This document shows, one piece after another, positions 17,729 through 27,767 of a stretch of 64,000 bases of DNA. Location of the stretch: positions 124,001 through 188,000 of the forward strand of contig NZ_JACHWM010000002.1 of the NCBI RefSeq assembly GCF_014191355.1, read 5' to 3'. Under the pieces are notes generated by a model, which searched no databases, had not been told where the DNA came from, and saw only the letters and a program-made list of their open reading frames with translations. The first letter of the stretch is position 1. Each line of letters begins with the position of its first letter. Position numbers and translations under genes: made by a program. The DNA comes from Methylobacterium sp. R2-1 (GTDB lineage: Bacteria; Pseudomonadota; Alphaproteobacteria; Rhizobiales; Beijerinckiaceae).

Positions 17729-17767
17729 AGATGCACCCTGCAGGGACTGACTCGACCGATCAGCGCC

Positions 17768-19279
17768 TCACCCGAAATGTCGGGCTAACGTCTCGCGGAC
17801 CGCCTCGACCATGCGCTCGATCGGCACCGAGACCTGCGCGGGACGGGCGGCTTTCCACTCGGCGTTGCTGGCGATGGCCTCGGCCGCGCGGGCGCCCTCG
17901 ATCAGATCCTTGATCTGGACTTCGCCGGCCTCGCGCTCGTTGGAGCCCTGGATCACCACTGCGGGCGCACGGCGACGGTCGGCATATTTCATCTGCGCCT
18001 TCATCCCGGCCGCGCCGAGATAGAGTTCGGCTCGGATGTTTTCGGCACGCAGCCGCGCGACCAGCGCCTGATATTCGGCGATGTTTTCGCGATCCAAGAC
18101 CAGTACGACAACCGGGCCCGGCTTGGCCGCGCCCTCGACCAGCGGACTCTTGGTCAGCCTCAGAGCCGAGAACAGCCGCGAGACGCCGATGGAGAAGCCG
18201 GTCGCCGGCACCGGCTCGCTGCGGAAGCGCCCGACGAGACCGTCGTAGCGTCCACCGCCCGCCACCGAGCCGAAGCGGACCGTCTGGCCATCCTCGTTGG
18301 TGACGGGGAAGGTCAGTTCCGCCTCGTAGACGGGGCCGGTGTAGTATTCGAGGCCGCGCACCACGGAAGGGTCGGCCCGCACGCGGTCGTGGCCGTAGCC
18401 CGCCGCCTCGCACAGCCGCATGATCGCGTGCAACTCGGCGATGCCCTCGCGGCCGGTCTGGGACGAGCCGACGACCTCCTGCCAGGAGCCGAAGAACTTC
18501 TCCCAGAACGCCATCCGGTCGGCGCCCTGGTGCGGGCTCGCCTCGAAGCCGACATAGGCCAGGATGCGCTCGATGGCGTCGTCCGCGAGCCCGGCGCCCC
18601 TGGTGAAGTCGCCGCTCTCGTCCTTGCGGCCGGGGCCGAGGAGCAGGCGCACGCCGTCGGCGCCGAGGCGGTCGAGCTTGTCGATCGCCCGCAGCACGGT
18701 GAGTCGCTGCCCGGCCTTGTCGGGACCGGCGAGGCCGATCGCCTCCATGACGCCGTCGAGCACCTTCCGGTTGTTGACCTTGACCACGTATTGGCCGGCG
18801 AGCCCGAGCCGCTCCAGCGTGTCGGCCATCAGCATGCAGGTCTCGGCATCCGCCGCAACGGAGCCCGCGCCGACGATGTCGGCATCGAACTGCATGAACT
18901 GGCGGAAGCGACCCGGCCCCGGCTTCTCGTTGCGGAAGACGTAGCCCGCCCGGTAGCTGCGATAGGGTTTGGGGATCGCATCGAAATTCTCCGCCACGTG
19001 GCGGGCGAGCGGCGCGGTGAGATCGTAGCGCAGCGACAGCCACTGCTCGTCGTCGTCCTGGAAGGAGAACACGCCCTCGTTCGGCCGATCGAGGTCGGGC
19101 AGGAATTTTCCCAACGCCTCGGTGTACTCGACGAAGGGGGTCTCCAGCGCCTCGAAGCCGTACAGCTCGAAGGTCTGCCGGATGGTGTCCAGCATGCGCC
19201 CCTGGGCCAGGAGGTCGGCCTCGGTGCGGTCGGGGAAGCCGCGCGGCAAGCGGGGTTTCAGGGTGTCGGCCTTGGCCAT
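17768..19279 (-). CDS. hisS: histidyl-tRNA synthetase, divergent alphaproteobacterial type
   Basis: Class II aminoacyl-tRNA synthetase charging tRNA-His. The 503-residue protein begins with a [12 protein letters not shown] segment and carries motif 2 as [18 protein letters not shown], the His-binding [15 protein letters not shown] and motif 3 near [15 protein letters not shown]; the C-terminal anticodon-binding domain starts around residue 405 ([15 protein letters not shown]). These motifs differ from the usual RxRRYRQFHQ and VRGLDYYNxTVFE. That fits the alphaproteobacterial HisRS branch known to recognise tRNA-His lacking the extra G-1. ATG 19279 is well placed. Confidence 0.94.
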   Translation of the reverse strand: MAKADTLKPRLPRGFPDRTEADLLAQGRMLDTIRQTFELYGFEALETPFVEYTEALGKFLPDLDRPNEGVFSFQDDDEQWLSLRYDLTAPLARHVAENFDAIPKPYRSYRAGYVFRNEKPGPGRFRQFMQFDADIVGAGSVAADAETCMLMADTLERLGLAGQYVVKVNNRKVLDGVMEAIGLAGPDKAGQRLTVLRAIDKLDRLGADGVRLLLGPGRKDESGDFTRGAGLADDAIERILAYVGFEASPHQGADRMAFWEKFFGSWQEVVGSSQTGREGIAELHAIMRLCEAAGYGHDRVRADPSVVRGLEYYTGPVYEAELTFPVTNEDGQTVRFGSVAGGGRYDGLVGRFRSEPVPATGFSIGVSRLFSALRLTKSPLVEGAAKPGPVVVLVLDRENIAEYQALVARLRAENIRAELYLGAAGMKAQMKYADRRRAPAVVIQGSNEREAGEVQIKDLIEGARAAEAIASNAEWKAARPAQVSVPIERMVEAVRETLARHFG

Positions 19280-19362
19280 GTCGTCGCCGATCGAGCGGGA
19301 GTCTTCGGGAATGAGGCCCGGCTCTATCGCAGCCGCGGGCGAGGCGGCAACCCGAGGCCGTC

Positions 19363-19734
19363 TCAGAACAGCCGGCTGCCGTCCGGCACCGGTTTGTCGG
19401 GAGCGAACAGTACGACGGCGCCGGCCGCGTCGGCAAAGCCGAGCGTCAGCACCTCCGACAGGAATTTTCCGATCTGGCGCGGCGGGAAGTTCACCACCGC
19501 CGCGACCTGGCGGCCGGTCAGCGTGTCGGGGCTGTAATGCTCGGTGATCTGCGCGCTGGAGCGCTTGCGGCCGATCACCGGTCCGAAGTCGATGACGAGC
19601 TTGATCGCGGGCTTGCGCGCCTCGGGAAAGGGCTCGGCCGAGACGATGGTACCCACGCGGATATCCACGGCGAGGAAGGCGTCGAACCCGATTTTGTCCG
19701 CCTCGGGGGCTGTGGGATCGTGGGTGACGTGCAT
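19363..19734 (-). CDS. CsaA-like tRNA-binding domain protein
   Basis: A 123-residue stand-alone OB-fold of the EMAP-II/tRNA-binding type (CsaA family). It shows [24 protein letters not shown], the strand [18 protein letters not shown], the [27 protein letters not shown] core and a C-terminal [18 protein letters not shown]. CsaA in Bacillus has chaperone/export activity; in Proteobacteria the role is not established. ATG at 19734 removes an upstream open stretch with no similarity. It follows hisS by gene order only; 83 nt separate the two. Confidence 0.9.
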   Translation of the reverse strand: MHVTHDPTAPEADKIGFDAFLAVDIRVGTIVSAEPFPEARKPAIKLVIDFGPVIGRKRSSAQITEHYSPDTLTGRQVAAVVNFPPRQIGKFLSEVLTLGFADAAGAVVLFAPDKPVPDGSRLF

Positions 19735-19813
19735 AGGCCGATCGGAGAGCTTGGCGGATTGGCGGAACGGCCTTCTACGAAAGCCGATGACATTCGCCAA
19801 TTCATCCCCTGAG

Positions 19814-19830
19814 CCTGAGGTGCTGGAGCG
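19814..19830 (+). repeat. partial copy of a dispersed repeat arm
   Basis: CCTGAGGTGCTGGAGCG matches 32902-32918 (CCTGAAGTGCTGGAGCG) at 16 of 17 bases. Both lie between genes, and at 32.9 kb the sequence forms one arm of a hairpin. Confidence 0.45.
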
Positions 19831-19906
19831 CGGCGGAAGCTGTGAGAGGTGTTGCAGTGTCCGCGCCGGTCCTCGGCGGGAGGACTCGAGGTCGGCCGGT
19901 GCTATC

Positions 19907-20350
19907 TCAGAGCGTGAGGCGATAGGCCAGCAGCGCGGCGAGGCTGAGGACCGCCAGCGGGATCTGCGCCGGCCGCAGGCGCTCGAAGTACAGGGGCACC
20001 TCACCCCGGCGCGCGGCGATCGGATCGAGAATCGCGATCTCGGTGAAGCCGACGATCAGCAGGCCGAGCGCGATGGCAGGTTCGCCCCGTGCGAAGGCGA
20101 TGACAGCACCGTAGCCCAGCAGGAACAAGCTCAGCATCGTAGCGATCTGCGCGAGAGTCGCCCCGCCCTCGGTGCGGAAGCTGACACCGCGGCGCACGCC
20201 GGAGAGGAACAGCAGGATCGCGCAAGCCCAGAGCAGCGTCAGGGTGAAGACCGCCTCGGCCGTCGGCCCTCGCAACACCCACACCAAGACCGCCCCGGCA
20301 ACGAAGGGCAGCATCGGCCCGTAGCCGAACACGACGCTGAGCCAGGGCAC
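19907..20350 (-). CDS. DUF3429-like membrane protein
   Basis: About 147 residues with four to five hydrophobic helices. The segment ILLFLSGVRRGVSF and a C-terminal PLYFERLRPAQIPLAVLSLAALLAYR resemble DUF3429 inner-membrane proteins. The only standard start in the frame is GTG 20350, but the preceding codons (reading DETGRTIRAYEPRA) also look protein-like and are bounded by a TAG. A slightly longer product from a non-standard or shifted start is therefore possible. Function unknown. Confidence 0.6.
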   Translation of the reverse strand: MPWLSVVFGYGPMLPFVAGAVLVWVLRGPTAEAVFTLTLLWACAILLFLSGVRRGVSFRTEGGATLAQIATMLSLFLLGYGAVIAFARGEPAIALGLLIVGFTEIAILDPIAARRGEVPLYFERLRPAQIPLAVLSLAALLAYRLTL

Positions 20351-20501
20351 GGCGCGAGGCTCGTAGGCGCGGATCGTGCGGCCGGTCTCATCGTCCTACG
20401 ATCGGGCCGTCGGAGTTCGAACCATGCGCGCCTCGCGGCCGGGAGGAAACGCCCGGTGAACGGCCGAGGCGCCGAGCCTGTTCCGACCGATCAGACGCGC
20501 T

Positions 20502-21755
20502 TCACGCCGGCTTCTCCGCGGAGCGCGCAGCGTGGCGGCGCTCCTCGCGGCGGGTGCGGCGACGCTGGGAGCGGCTATCCTCGGTGGTGGCGGCAAGCCA
20601 CCAGACCAGGGCAAGCGCCAGGACGCCCGCTGCGCCGAGTGCCAGGAAGGATCCGCTCCAGCCGAACCAGCCCTGGGCGAGGCCGCCGTACCACGCCGAG
20701 AGCGCGCCGCCCGCGCCCTGCACGGCGTTGACCGTGCCGAGCGCCGTCTGGGTGCGGCCCGAGCCCCAGGTGAGGTCGGCCACCACCACCGGCACCGCCA
20801 CACCGATGATGCCCGAGGCTACGCCGTCGAGAATCTCGGCGGTGATGAGCCAGTACGGGTCATCGATGAAGGCCGAGAGAGCCGCCCGGACAGGCAGGGC
20901 GAGGCAGGCGGCGATGAGAAGCTGGCGCCGGCCGCGTCGGTCGGCGAGCGAGCCGGCGGCGAGCGCCACCGGCACCATCACGAGCTGGGCCACCATGACG
21001 TAGCGGGCGGTCCAGGCGGTGGGGTTGTCCGCCGTGTGCACGAGTTTCTGCCCCAGCAGGGTCAGCATGCCGCCGTTGCCGAGCTGGAACAGGGCGAGCG
21101 CCACCGCGAGCACAAGCAGCCGCTTGTTCGAGAGAATCTGGAAGAAGGACGAGCGGGCCGGCTCCGCCTCGTCCTCCTCCTTCCAGCCCGCCGCCCGGCG
21201 GTGGTTGAAGGCGCGGGCCGGCATCGCCAGCGCGGCGGCGATGGCGGCGGCAGCCATGGCCCCCAGCACCCAGAAGGCGATCTCGGGCCCGAAATGAGCG
21301 GTGCCGAAGGTGATGAGCCCGGCAGCGATCAGGATGCCGACATGGTTGAAGGCCTGGTTGCGCCCCTGTTGGCGTGGGAAGGCCTCCTTGCCGACGACCC
21401 CCAGCGTCAGCGCCGTGACCGCGAGCAGCAGCAGCGTGCCGCCGGCCGCAGCGAGGAACTGCGCCGCCAGAACCGGCACGAAGGAATGGGCCGGCATCAG
21501 GAGCAGCGTGCCGGCGAGGATCGCGGCGCAGGAGATCACGATGAGGAGGCGCGGGCGTCCGAGGCGGTCGACCAGCGCGCCGAAGGGACCGCTGAGCAGC
21601 AGCGTGCCCGCGCCTACCAGGGTGGTGACAAGCCCGACCTGCGACGGGCTCCACTGCCGCATCTGCGCGAGCCACGTGCCGAGGAACGGCCCGAGCCCGC
21701 CCTGGATATCGCCGATGAAGACGTTGATCAGGGCGAGGTGGGTGGTGGGCGCCAT
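20502..21755 (-). CDS. MFS transporter (DHA1-like)
   Basis: Major facilitator superfamily permease of 417 residues with about 12 membrane helices. The loop 2-3 signature is visible as GALVDRLGRPRLL after TTLVGAGTLLLSGPF, and its repeat after helix 8 as GSLADRRGRRQLL. The loop between helices 6 and 7 (FNHRRAAGWKEEDEAEPARSSFF) is cytosolic and charged. The C-terminus is very basic (SRSQRRRTRREERRH). ATG 21755 follows AAGGGCAG. The substrate cannot be told from sequence; drug or metabolite efflux is likely from the family. Stands alone between the DUF3429-like gene and secB. Confidence 0.85.
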   Translation of the reverse strand: MAPTTHLALINVFIGDIQGGLGPFLGTWLAQMRQWSPSQVGLVTTLVGAGTLLLSGPFGALVDRLGRPRLLIVISCAAILAGTLLLMPAHSFVPVLAAQFLAAAGGTLLLLAVTALTLGVVGKEAFPRQQGRNQAFNHVGILIAAGLITFGTAHFGPEIAFWVLGAMAAAAIAAALAMPARAFNHRRAAGWKEEDEAEPARSSFFQILSNKRLLVLAVALALFQLGNGGMLTLLGQKLVHTADNPTAWTARYVMVAQLVMVPVALAAGSLADRRGRRQLLIAACLALPVRAALSAFIDDPYWLITAEILDGVASGIIGVAVPVVVADLTWGSGRTQTALGTVNAVQGAGGALSAWYGGLAQGWFGWSGSFLALGAAGVLALALVWWLAATTEDSRSQRRRTRREERRHAARSAEKPA

Positions 21756-21952
21756 GCTGCCCTTGGAGATGAGCCGGGGAGATGAGCCGGTCGAAAGGCC
21801 GGGGGCGTTCCCCAGCGCAGGGCCGCGCGAGGGGCGATGCACGCGGCGTTGCGCGGGACGATCCGCGAGGCTGCCCCGTTCCGCCTCAACCCCGATGACG
21901 GCCCGTGGGTGACCGCGACCGCTCAGCGCGGCAGGGCCGGAAACAGCCGATG

Positions 21953-21984
21953 AAAAAACCCCGGCACCGTCGGCACCGGGGTTT
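21953..21984 (-). terminator. intrinsic terminator of secB
   Basis: Read on the minus strand, AAACCCCGG (21984-21976) pairs with CCGGGGTTT ending in six T (21964-21953). Lies 45 nt past the secB stop. Confidence 0.85.
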
Positions 21985-22028
21985 CGTTCAGGGATTTCCG
22001 CTCGGAACGATGCGCTTGAAGCCTCGCC

Positions 22029-22535
22029 TCAGGAGGCGAGCGGCGCGCCCGTGCCCTGTCCGGCGGCCTGCGCTTCCATCATCTTCTGCTGATAGAGGCC
22101 GACGAAATCGATCGGGTCGATGTAGAGGGGCGGGAAGCCGCCGTTGCGGACCGCCTCGGCGACGATCTGGCGCGCGAAGGGGAAGAGCAGGCGCGGGCAC
22201 TCGATCATCACCGCCGGGTGGATCTGCTCCTGCGGGATGTTGCGCATGCGGAAGATGCCGGCGTACTTCAGCTCGAAGGCGAACAGCACCTCGTTCTGGA
22301 TCTTGGCATCGCCCTCGAGCGTGAGCTCGACCTCGAAGTCGGCCTCGGCGATCTGCTGGGCGTTGACGTTGACCTGGATGTTGATTTGAGGCCCGCCCTC
22401 CTGCGGCTGCAGGGAGCGCGGCGCGTTCGGGTTCTCGAAGGAGAGATCCTTGGCATATTGCGCCAGCGCGTTGATCGCGGGCGCGAGATCCTGGGCCTGT
22501 GCGCCGTTGCCGTTCGGTGCCGCGGTATCGGCCAT
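22029..22535 (-). CDS. secB: protein-export chaperone SecB
   Basis: Tetrameric export chaperone that keeps preproteins unfolded and hands them to SecA. Family features: [13 protein letters not shown], the [11 protein letters not shown] strand, [26 protein letters not shown], the RMRNIP loop, [14 protein letters not shown] and [13 protein letters not shown]. 168 residues, the usual alphaproteobacterial length. ATG 22535 has AAGGAGAG (22541-22548). It is divergent from timA-mltA-smr, an arrangement common in Hyphomicrobiales. Confidence 0.96.
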   Translation of the reverse strand: MADTAAPNGNGAQAQDLAPAINALAQYAKDLSFENPNAPRSLQPQEGGPQINIQVNVNAQQIAEADFEVELTLEGDAKIQNEVLFAFELKYAGIFRMRNIPQEQIHPAVMIECPRLLFPFARQIVAEAVRNGGFPPLYIDPIDFVGLYQQKMMEAQAAGQGTGAPLAS

Positions 22536-23119
22536 GGCGTCTCTCCTTCTTGCGTCGTCTTTGCGCGCACGTGTCCCGCGCAAGAGCGCCCCTCCGGCGC
22601 GGGCTGCGGCTACCATGCCCGTATCCAGCGAACAAGCCGAACCCAAGCAATCGGCCATCCTCGAGCGAAGCCGCGAGGCCTTGTTCTCGACGTTGTCGGC
22701 ATGGGCTTGGGATGCGCGCGAATGGGACGCGGAGGCTCGTCTCACCCGTTTACCTGGAATAGCTCGCGGCTACGCCCATATCACGGTAAGGTCACGGACT
22801 TCGAACAGTCGGAGACACTCAGACCCAAGCGCCTTTCTAGACGTCCGTTTCCGGCTCGATCCCCGCGCCGCCCTCGGCTAAGAGTGCCTCACGAAACGCC
22901 CGGTCACCGGCCGATCTTCCTTCGGCCGCCACGGCGCAGCGGGAGTTTCGTGAGAGACATTCAGAGCCGGTTTCGCGAACCCCTCTCCGGCCACGGTCGG
23001 GAGCCTCGCGAAGCCATCTGCCGGAGCGCGGTGGGCGGGATCACGGGACGGCCCTTCTCGTCCGAGCGGCCTCGCGGGCGCCGGACATACATGTGCGACG
23101 GTCACGATTCGGATCGGTG
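22536..23119. other. 584-nt intergenic region between secB and timA
   Basis: No gene is supported in either direction; open stretches here read as low-complexity Arg/Ser/Ala shadows. An FxsA-family gene often found between secB and timA in relatives is absent. The main structure is a nested inverted repeat at 22888-22954. Confidence 0.55.
22888..22954. repeat. nested inverted repeat
   Basis: Perfect 10-bp outer arms CTCACGAAAC (22888-22897) and GTTTCGTGAG (22945-22954) enclose an inner stem GGCCGA/TCGGCC centred near 22917. It could form a cruciform or an RNA hairpin; no T-run follows. Confidence 0.65.
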
Positions 23120-23839
23120 ATGCAGGATTCCTTCGACGCAACCACTCTGATTTTCCTGGCGCTGGCCGTCTTCGTGATCTGGCGGCTGCGCTCGGTCCTC
23201 GGCCAGAAGACCGGCACCGAGCGGTCGCCCTTCCGGCCGGTCGAGCGCAACCGCACCGAGCCGCCGGCCGCCGGCCGCGGCGAGGGCGACAACGTGGTGC
23301 GCCTGCCCGGCGCCGACCGGGGACAGGCAGGGGCGGCGGTCCAGACCGCGCCCCGCGACTGGCGCGGCATCGCCGAGCCGGGCTCCGCGGTGGCCCGCGG
23401 CCTGGAGCAGGTCGTTCAGGTCGAGCCGAGCTTCGAGCCGAGGGCGTTCCTGGAGGGCGCCAAGGGGGCCTACGAGGCCATCGTCATCGCCTTCGCCAAG
23501 GGCGACCGCAAGACTCTGCGGGTGCTCCTGTCGCGGGAGGTCTGCGAGGGTTTCGAGCGGGCGATCTCGGAGCGCGAGAAGCGCCGGGAGACTGTCGAGA
23601 CCACCTTCATCTCCATCGACAAGGCGGAAATGGTGGCAGTCGAGGTGAAGAACCGCGTCGCGCAGATCACCGTGCGCTTCCTCTCGAACCTCATCACCGC
23701 CACCCGCGACGCGGACGGCAAGGTGATCGACGGCAATGCCGAGACCGGCGTCGAGGTGCCCGACGTGTGGACCTTCGCCCGAACCCTCGGCTCGCGCGAT
23801 CCGAACTGGCAGCTCGTCGCCACCGACGCGGGCGGCTGA
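23120..23839 (+). CDS. timA: Tim44-like domain protein TimA
   Basis: A 239-residue inner-membrane protein: one N-terminal helix (ATTLIFLALAVFVIWRLRSVLG), a disordered Arg/Pro/Glu-rich linker, then a Tim44/Mba1-like domain from about residue 110 (FLEGAKGAYEAIVIAFAKGD, REVCEGFERAI, TTFISIDKAEMVAVEVKN, ITVRFLSNLITATRD and a closing DVWTFARTLGSRDPNWQL). TimA is the bacterial Tim44 relative; envelope function is inferred. It leads the timA-mltA-smr operon, with 12 nt to mltA. ATG 23120 is the first good start before the helix. Confidence 0.88.
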   Translation: MQDSFDATTLIFLALAVFVIWRLRSVLGQKTGTERSPFRPVERNRTEPPAAGRGEGDNVVRLPGADRGQAGAAVQTAPRDWRGIAEPGSAVARGLEQVVQVEPSFEPRAFLEGAKGAYEAIVIAFAKGDRKTLRVLLSREVCEGFERAISEREKRRETVETTFISIDKAEMVAVEVKNRVAQITVRFLSNLITATRDADGKVIDGNAETGVEVPDVWTFARTLGSRDPNWQLVATDAGG

Positions 23840-23851
23840 TCGATCCGCGTC

Positions 23852-25126
23852 ATGCCGCGTCCGCACGTCTTCCTTTCGGCCGCAGCGGTCCTCGCCGCTG
23901 CGGCCGTTTCCGTTCCCGTCGCATCGCCACGCGCGGCCGAGCCGCCGCGCCTGCCGCCCCAGGTTCCGGGCGCCGTGCTGGAGCCGGTGGCACTCGCGGC
24001 GCTGCCCGGCTGGCGCGAGGATGACGGCGCGGCGGCTCTCGACGCCTTCCGCCGCACCTGCGCCGGGCCCGGCCCCAATCCTCCCCAGGCCCCGGGCGTG
24101 ACGGGCTCCCCCGCCGACCTCGCGGCGGCTTGCGCGGCCGCCGCCGCGGTGAAGCCGGATGATGCCAAAAAATTCTTCGAGGCGCGATTCTCCGCCTACC
24201 GCATCGTGCGCCCGGCCTCCGGGACGGAGCCGGAGCGCCGCGTCGGCTTCCTCACCGGCTATTTCGAGCCGGAACTGACGGGTTCGCTCGAACCCGGCCC
24301 CGGCTACACTGCCCCGGTCCTCTCCCGGCCCGACGACCTCGTCAGCCTCGCTCCCGGCGAGACCGCGCCGGGGCTCGATCCGGTCTATCGGGCAGGCCGG
24401 CGCACCGAGGCCGGGCTCGTTCCGTATCCCGACCGTGCCGCGATCGAGGACGGGGCGCTCGGCGATCGGACCCGGCCGCTGCTCTGGCTGCGCGACGCCG
24501 TGGATCTGTTCGTGCTGCAGGTGCAGGGTTCGGGCCGGGTGCGGCTCCCCGACGGCCGCGGGATGCGGGTGCTCTACGACGGCAAGAACGGCCAGCCCTA
24601 TACCTCGATCGGCAAGCTCCTCGTCGCCGAGGGCCACCTGCCGCTCAACGGCCTGAGCCTGGAGCGCTGGACCTCCTGGCTGCGGGCCAATCCGGACCAT
24701 GCCCGCCGGCTGATGCGGATGAACGCGTCCTACATCTTCTTCCGGACCGAGCCGGTCACCGATCCGGCCCTCGGCCCCCCCGGCGCTGCGGGCGTGCCTC
24801 TCAGTCCGGGGCGCAGCATGGCCGTCGATGGCGGCCTTTGGCGCTACGGCCTGCCGTTCTGGCTCGAAGGCAAACTGCCGGGCCAGCCCGGACGCGGCCA
24901 CCTCGTCGTTGCCGCCGATACCGGCTCGGCGATCGTCGGTCCGGCGCGCGGCGACCTTTATGTCGGCACCGGCGCCGCCGCGGGCCGGGCGGCGGGCGAC
25001 CTGCACGACCGCATGGGCTTCGTGGTGCTGATCCCCAAGCCGGCGCCCACCCCGAACGGGACTGTGGAGGACGCTGCGAAGGACGCAGCCGTGCCGGAGG
25101 CCGCCGCTGGGGAGCCCCGTCCGTGA
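23852..25126 (+). CDS. mltA: membrane-bound lytic murein transglycosylase A
   Basis: Peptidoglycan-cleaving transglycosylase. Signal peptide (FLSAAAVLAAAAVSVPVASPRAA). The MltA domain shows LTGYFEPELTGS, an alpha-barrel insert, VQGSGRVRLPDGR, YDGKNGQPYTSIGKLL and NASYIFFR. The C-terminal 3D domain is VPLSPGRSMAVDGG, then AADTGSAIVGPARGDLYVGTG with the catalytic Asp region. 424 residues, slightly longer than enterobacterial MltA. No lipobox Cys is seen near the signal, so it may be periplasmic rather than lipid-anchored. Its stop overlaps the next GTG start by four bases. Confidence 0.93.
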   Translation: MPRPHVFLSAAAVLAAAAVSVPVASPRAAEPPRLPPQVPGAVLEPVALAALPGWREDDGAAALDAFRRTCAGPGPNPPQAPGVTGSPADLAAACAAAAAVKPDDAKKFFEARFSAYRIVRPASGTEPERRVGFLTGYFEPELTGSLEPGPGYTAPVLSRPDDLVSLAPGETAPGLDPVYRAGRRTEAGLVPYPDRAAIEDGALGDRTRPLLWLRDAVDLFVLQVQGSGRVRLPDGRGMRVLYDGKNGQPYTSIGKLLVAEGHLPLNGLSLERWTSWLRANPDHARRLMRMNASYIFFRTEPVTDPALGPPGAAGVPLSPGRSMAVDGGLWRYGLPFWLEGKLPGQPGRGHLVVAADTGSAIVGPARGDLYVGTGAAAGRAAGDLHDRMGFVVLIPKPAPTPNGTVEDAAKDAAVPEAAAGEPRP

Positions 25127-25854
25127 GAGAGCGACCGCCGCGGCGATCCCGCCTGCTCTCGCGCGAGGAGGCCCATCTCTGGAGCGAGATCGCCAAGCTG
25201 ATCACGCCGCTGCGGGGCCGGGCCAAGCCGAGAAAGGCCCCCACGAACGCGCCCGCTGTCGAGGCGGAGCGGTCCACGACGCCTGTCGTGAGGGCCGCCG
25301 CGAAGACGCCTCCGAAGCCGGCGGCCAAGGCCGCCCTGAGATCCACGTCGAAGCCCGCCTCCCCTCCCCTGGCGCGACCGGCACCGACCGTCTCGCTGCC
25401 GCGCGCCCCCTCCAAGCCGCTCAAGCTCGGCGACCTCGCTCCCGAGATCGCCCGCGCCTCCGCCGCACCGGTTCCAGTCCCTGCGCCGGCGTCCCCGGGC
25501 GCGCCTGGGCTGGAACGGCGCGAGCGTCGCGGCCTGGAGCGCGGCACCCTGATGATCGAGGCGCGCATCGACCTGCACGGACTCTATCAGGCGGAGGCGC
25601 ATGCCGCCCTGGTCGGCTTCCTGCTGCGCTCCCGTGCAGCGGGGCACGCCCGCGTGCTCGTGGTGACCGGCAAGGGCGGCGAGGGTCTCAGCGGGCACGA
25701 CCGCGGCGGCTTCGCCGAACGCGGCGTGCTCCGGCGCAGCGTGCCTCACTGGCTGCGCGGCCCGGAACTGCGTGGCTTCGTGCTCGGCTTCGAGGAGGCG
25801 GCGCGCCACCACGGCGGGGCCGGTGCCCTCTACGTGCGGCTGCGGCGCCGATGA
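25123..25854 (+). CDS. Smr/MutS2-type domain protein
   Basis: A 243-residue protein whose C-terminal third is an Smr endonuclease-like domain: IDLHGLYQAEAHAALVGFL with the DLHG motif, VLVVTGKGGEG with the GKG loop, and the closing AARHHGGAGALYVRLRR. The first 140 residues are a basic, Pro/Ala-rich linker after a conserved RLLSREEAHLWSEIAKLITPL helix. GTG 25123 overlaps the mltA stop (GTGA), so the two are translationally coupled. Smr domains cleave or bind branched nucleic acids; the role in this operon is unknown but the order is conserved in relatives. Confidence 0.88.
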   Translation: MRERPPRRSRLLSREEAHLWSEIAKLITPLRGRAKPRKAPTNAPAVEAERSTTPVVRAAAKTPPKPAAKAALRSTSKPASPPLARPAPTVSLPRAPSKPLKLGDLAPEIARASAAPVPVPAPASPGAPGLERRERRGLERGTLMIEARIDLHGLYQAEAHAALVGFLLRSRAAGHARVLVVTGKGGEGLSGHDRGGFAERGVLRRSVPHWLRGPELRGFVLGFEEAARHHGGAGALYVRLRRR

Positions 25855-26131
25855 TTGGCGGGCGGGAAGCTTCCGCAGAGTCGGGCGATCCGAAACCTGA
25901 GATGAAATCGGCGGGCGGGGACTTGAGCCGGGTAGCGAAACGCGCTACTGAGCCATGCTCTCCCATTGCAGCCGTGTCGCATTCCTAGGTCTGTCCGGCC
26001 CAGTGAAACCGATGCGTGGGCCGGGCCGCGCGCCCGCGACGGCTACGGACCCCGGGGCGCTTCCCCGGCGCCCGGCCCTGCTCCCGAACCGGCCGACCAT
26101 TCCCCGCCATTCGTTGGTTGCATCTCCCCAC

Positions 26132-27475
<1,344 letters not shown>

Positions 27476-27491
27476 GGCGAGAAACCACGCC

Positions 27492-27527
27492 AAAAGGGCC
27501 GGCCGAGTCGATCGGCCGGCCCTTTTT
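27492..27527 (+). terminator. intrinsic terminator after rho
   Basis: AAAAGGGCCGGCCGA (27492-27506) and TCGGCCGGCCCTTTTT (27512-27527) form a long GC stem with a 5-nt loop and T-run. The rho gene thus ends at a Rho-independent site. Confidence 0.92.
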
Positions 27528-27767
27528 CATGTCAGGCTGCGCCACGCGACGGAACGGGTCGAGCGCGAGACGGCCGGGTCCGGAGGAGCCATCATCCACC
27601 CGGCTCAGCCCCTGCGGATAAGGGGTCCAATGCTGCCGGATCCTGCCTCTCCGGCCTGCGCGATTATGCAGTAATCGCAAAATCTTCGTCCCTCCCGAAC
27701 CATCGCTCCGAAGCGACGTTGGCCCGCCGTCACCGCCTTTCGAGGCGGTCCTGTTCGGAGACGGCGC

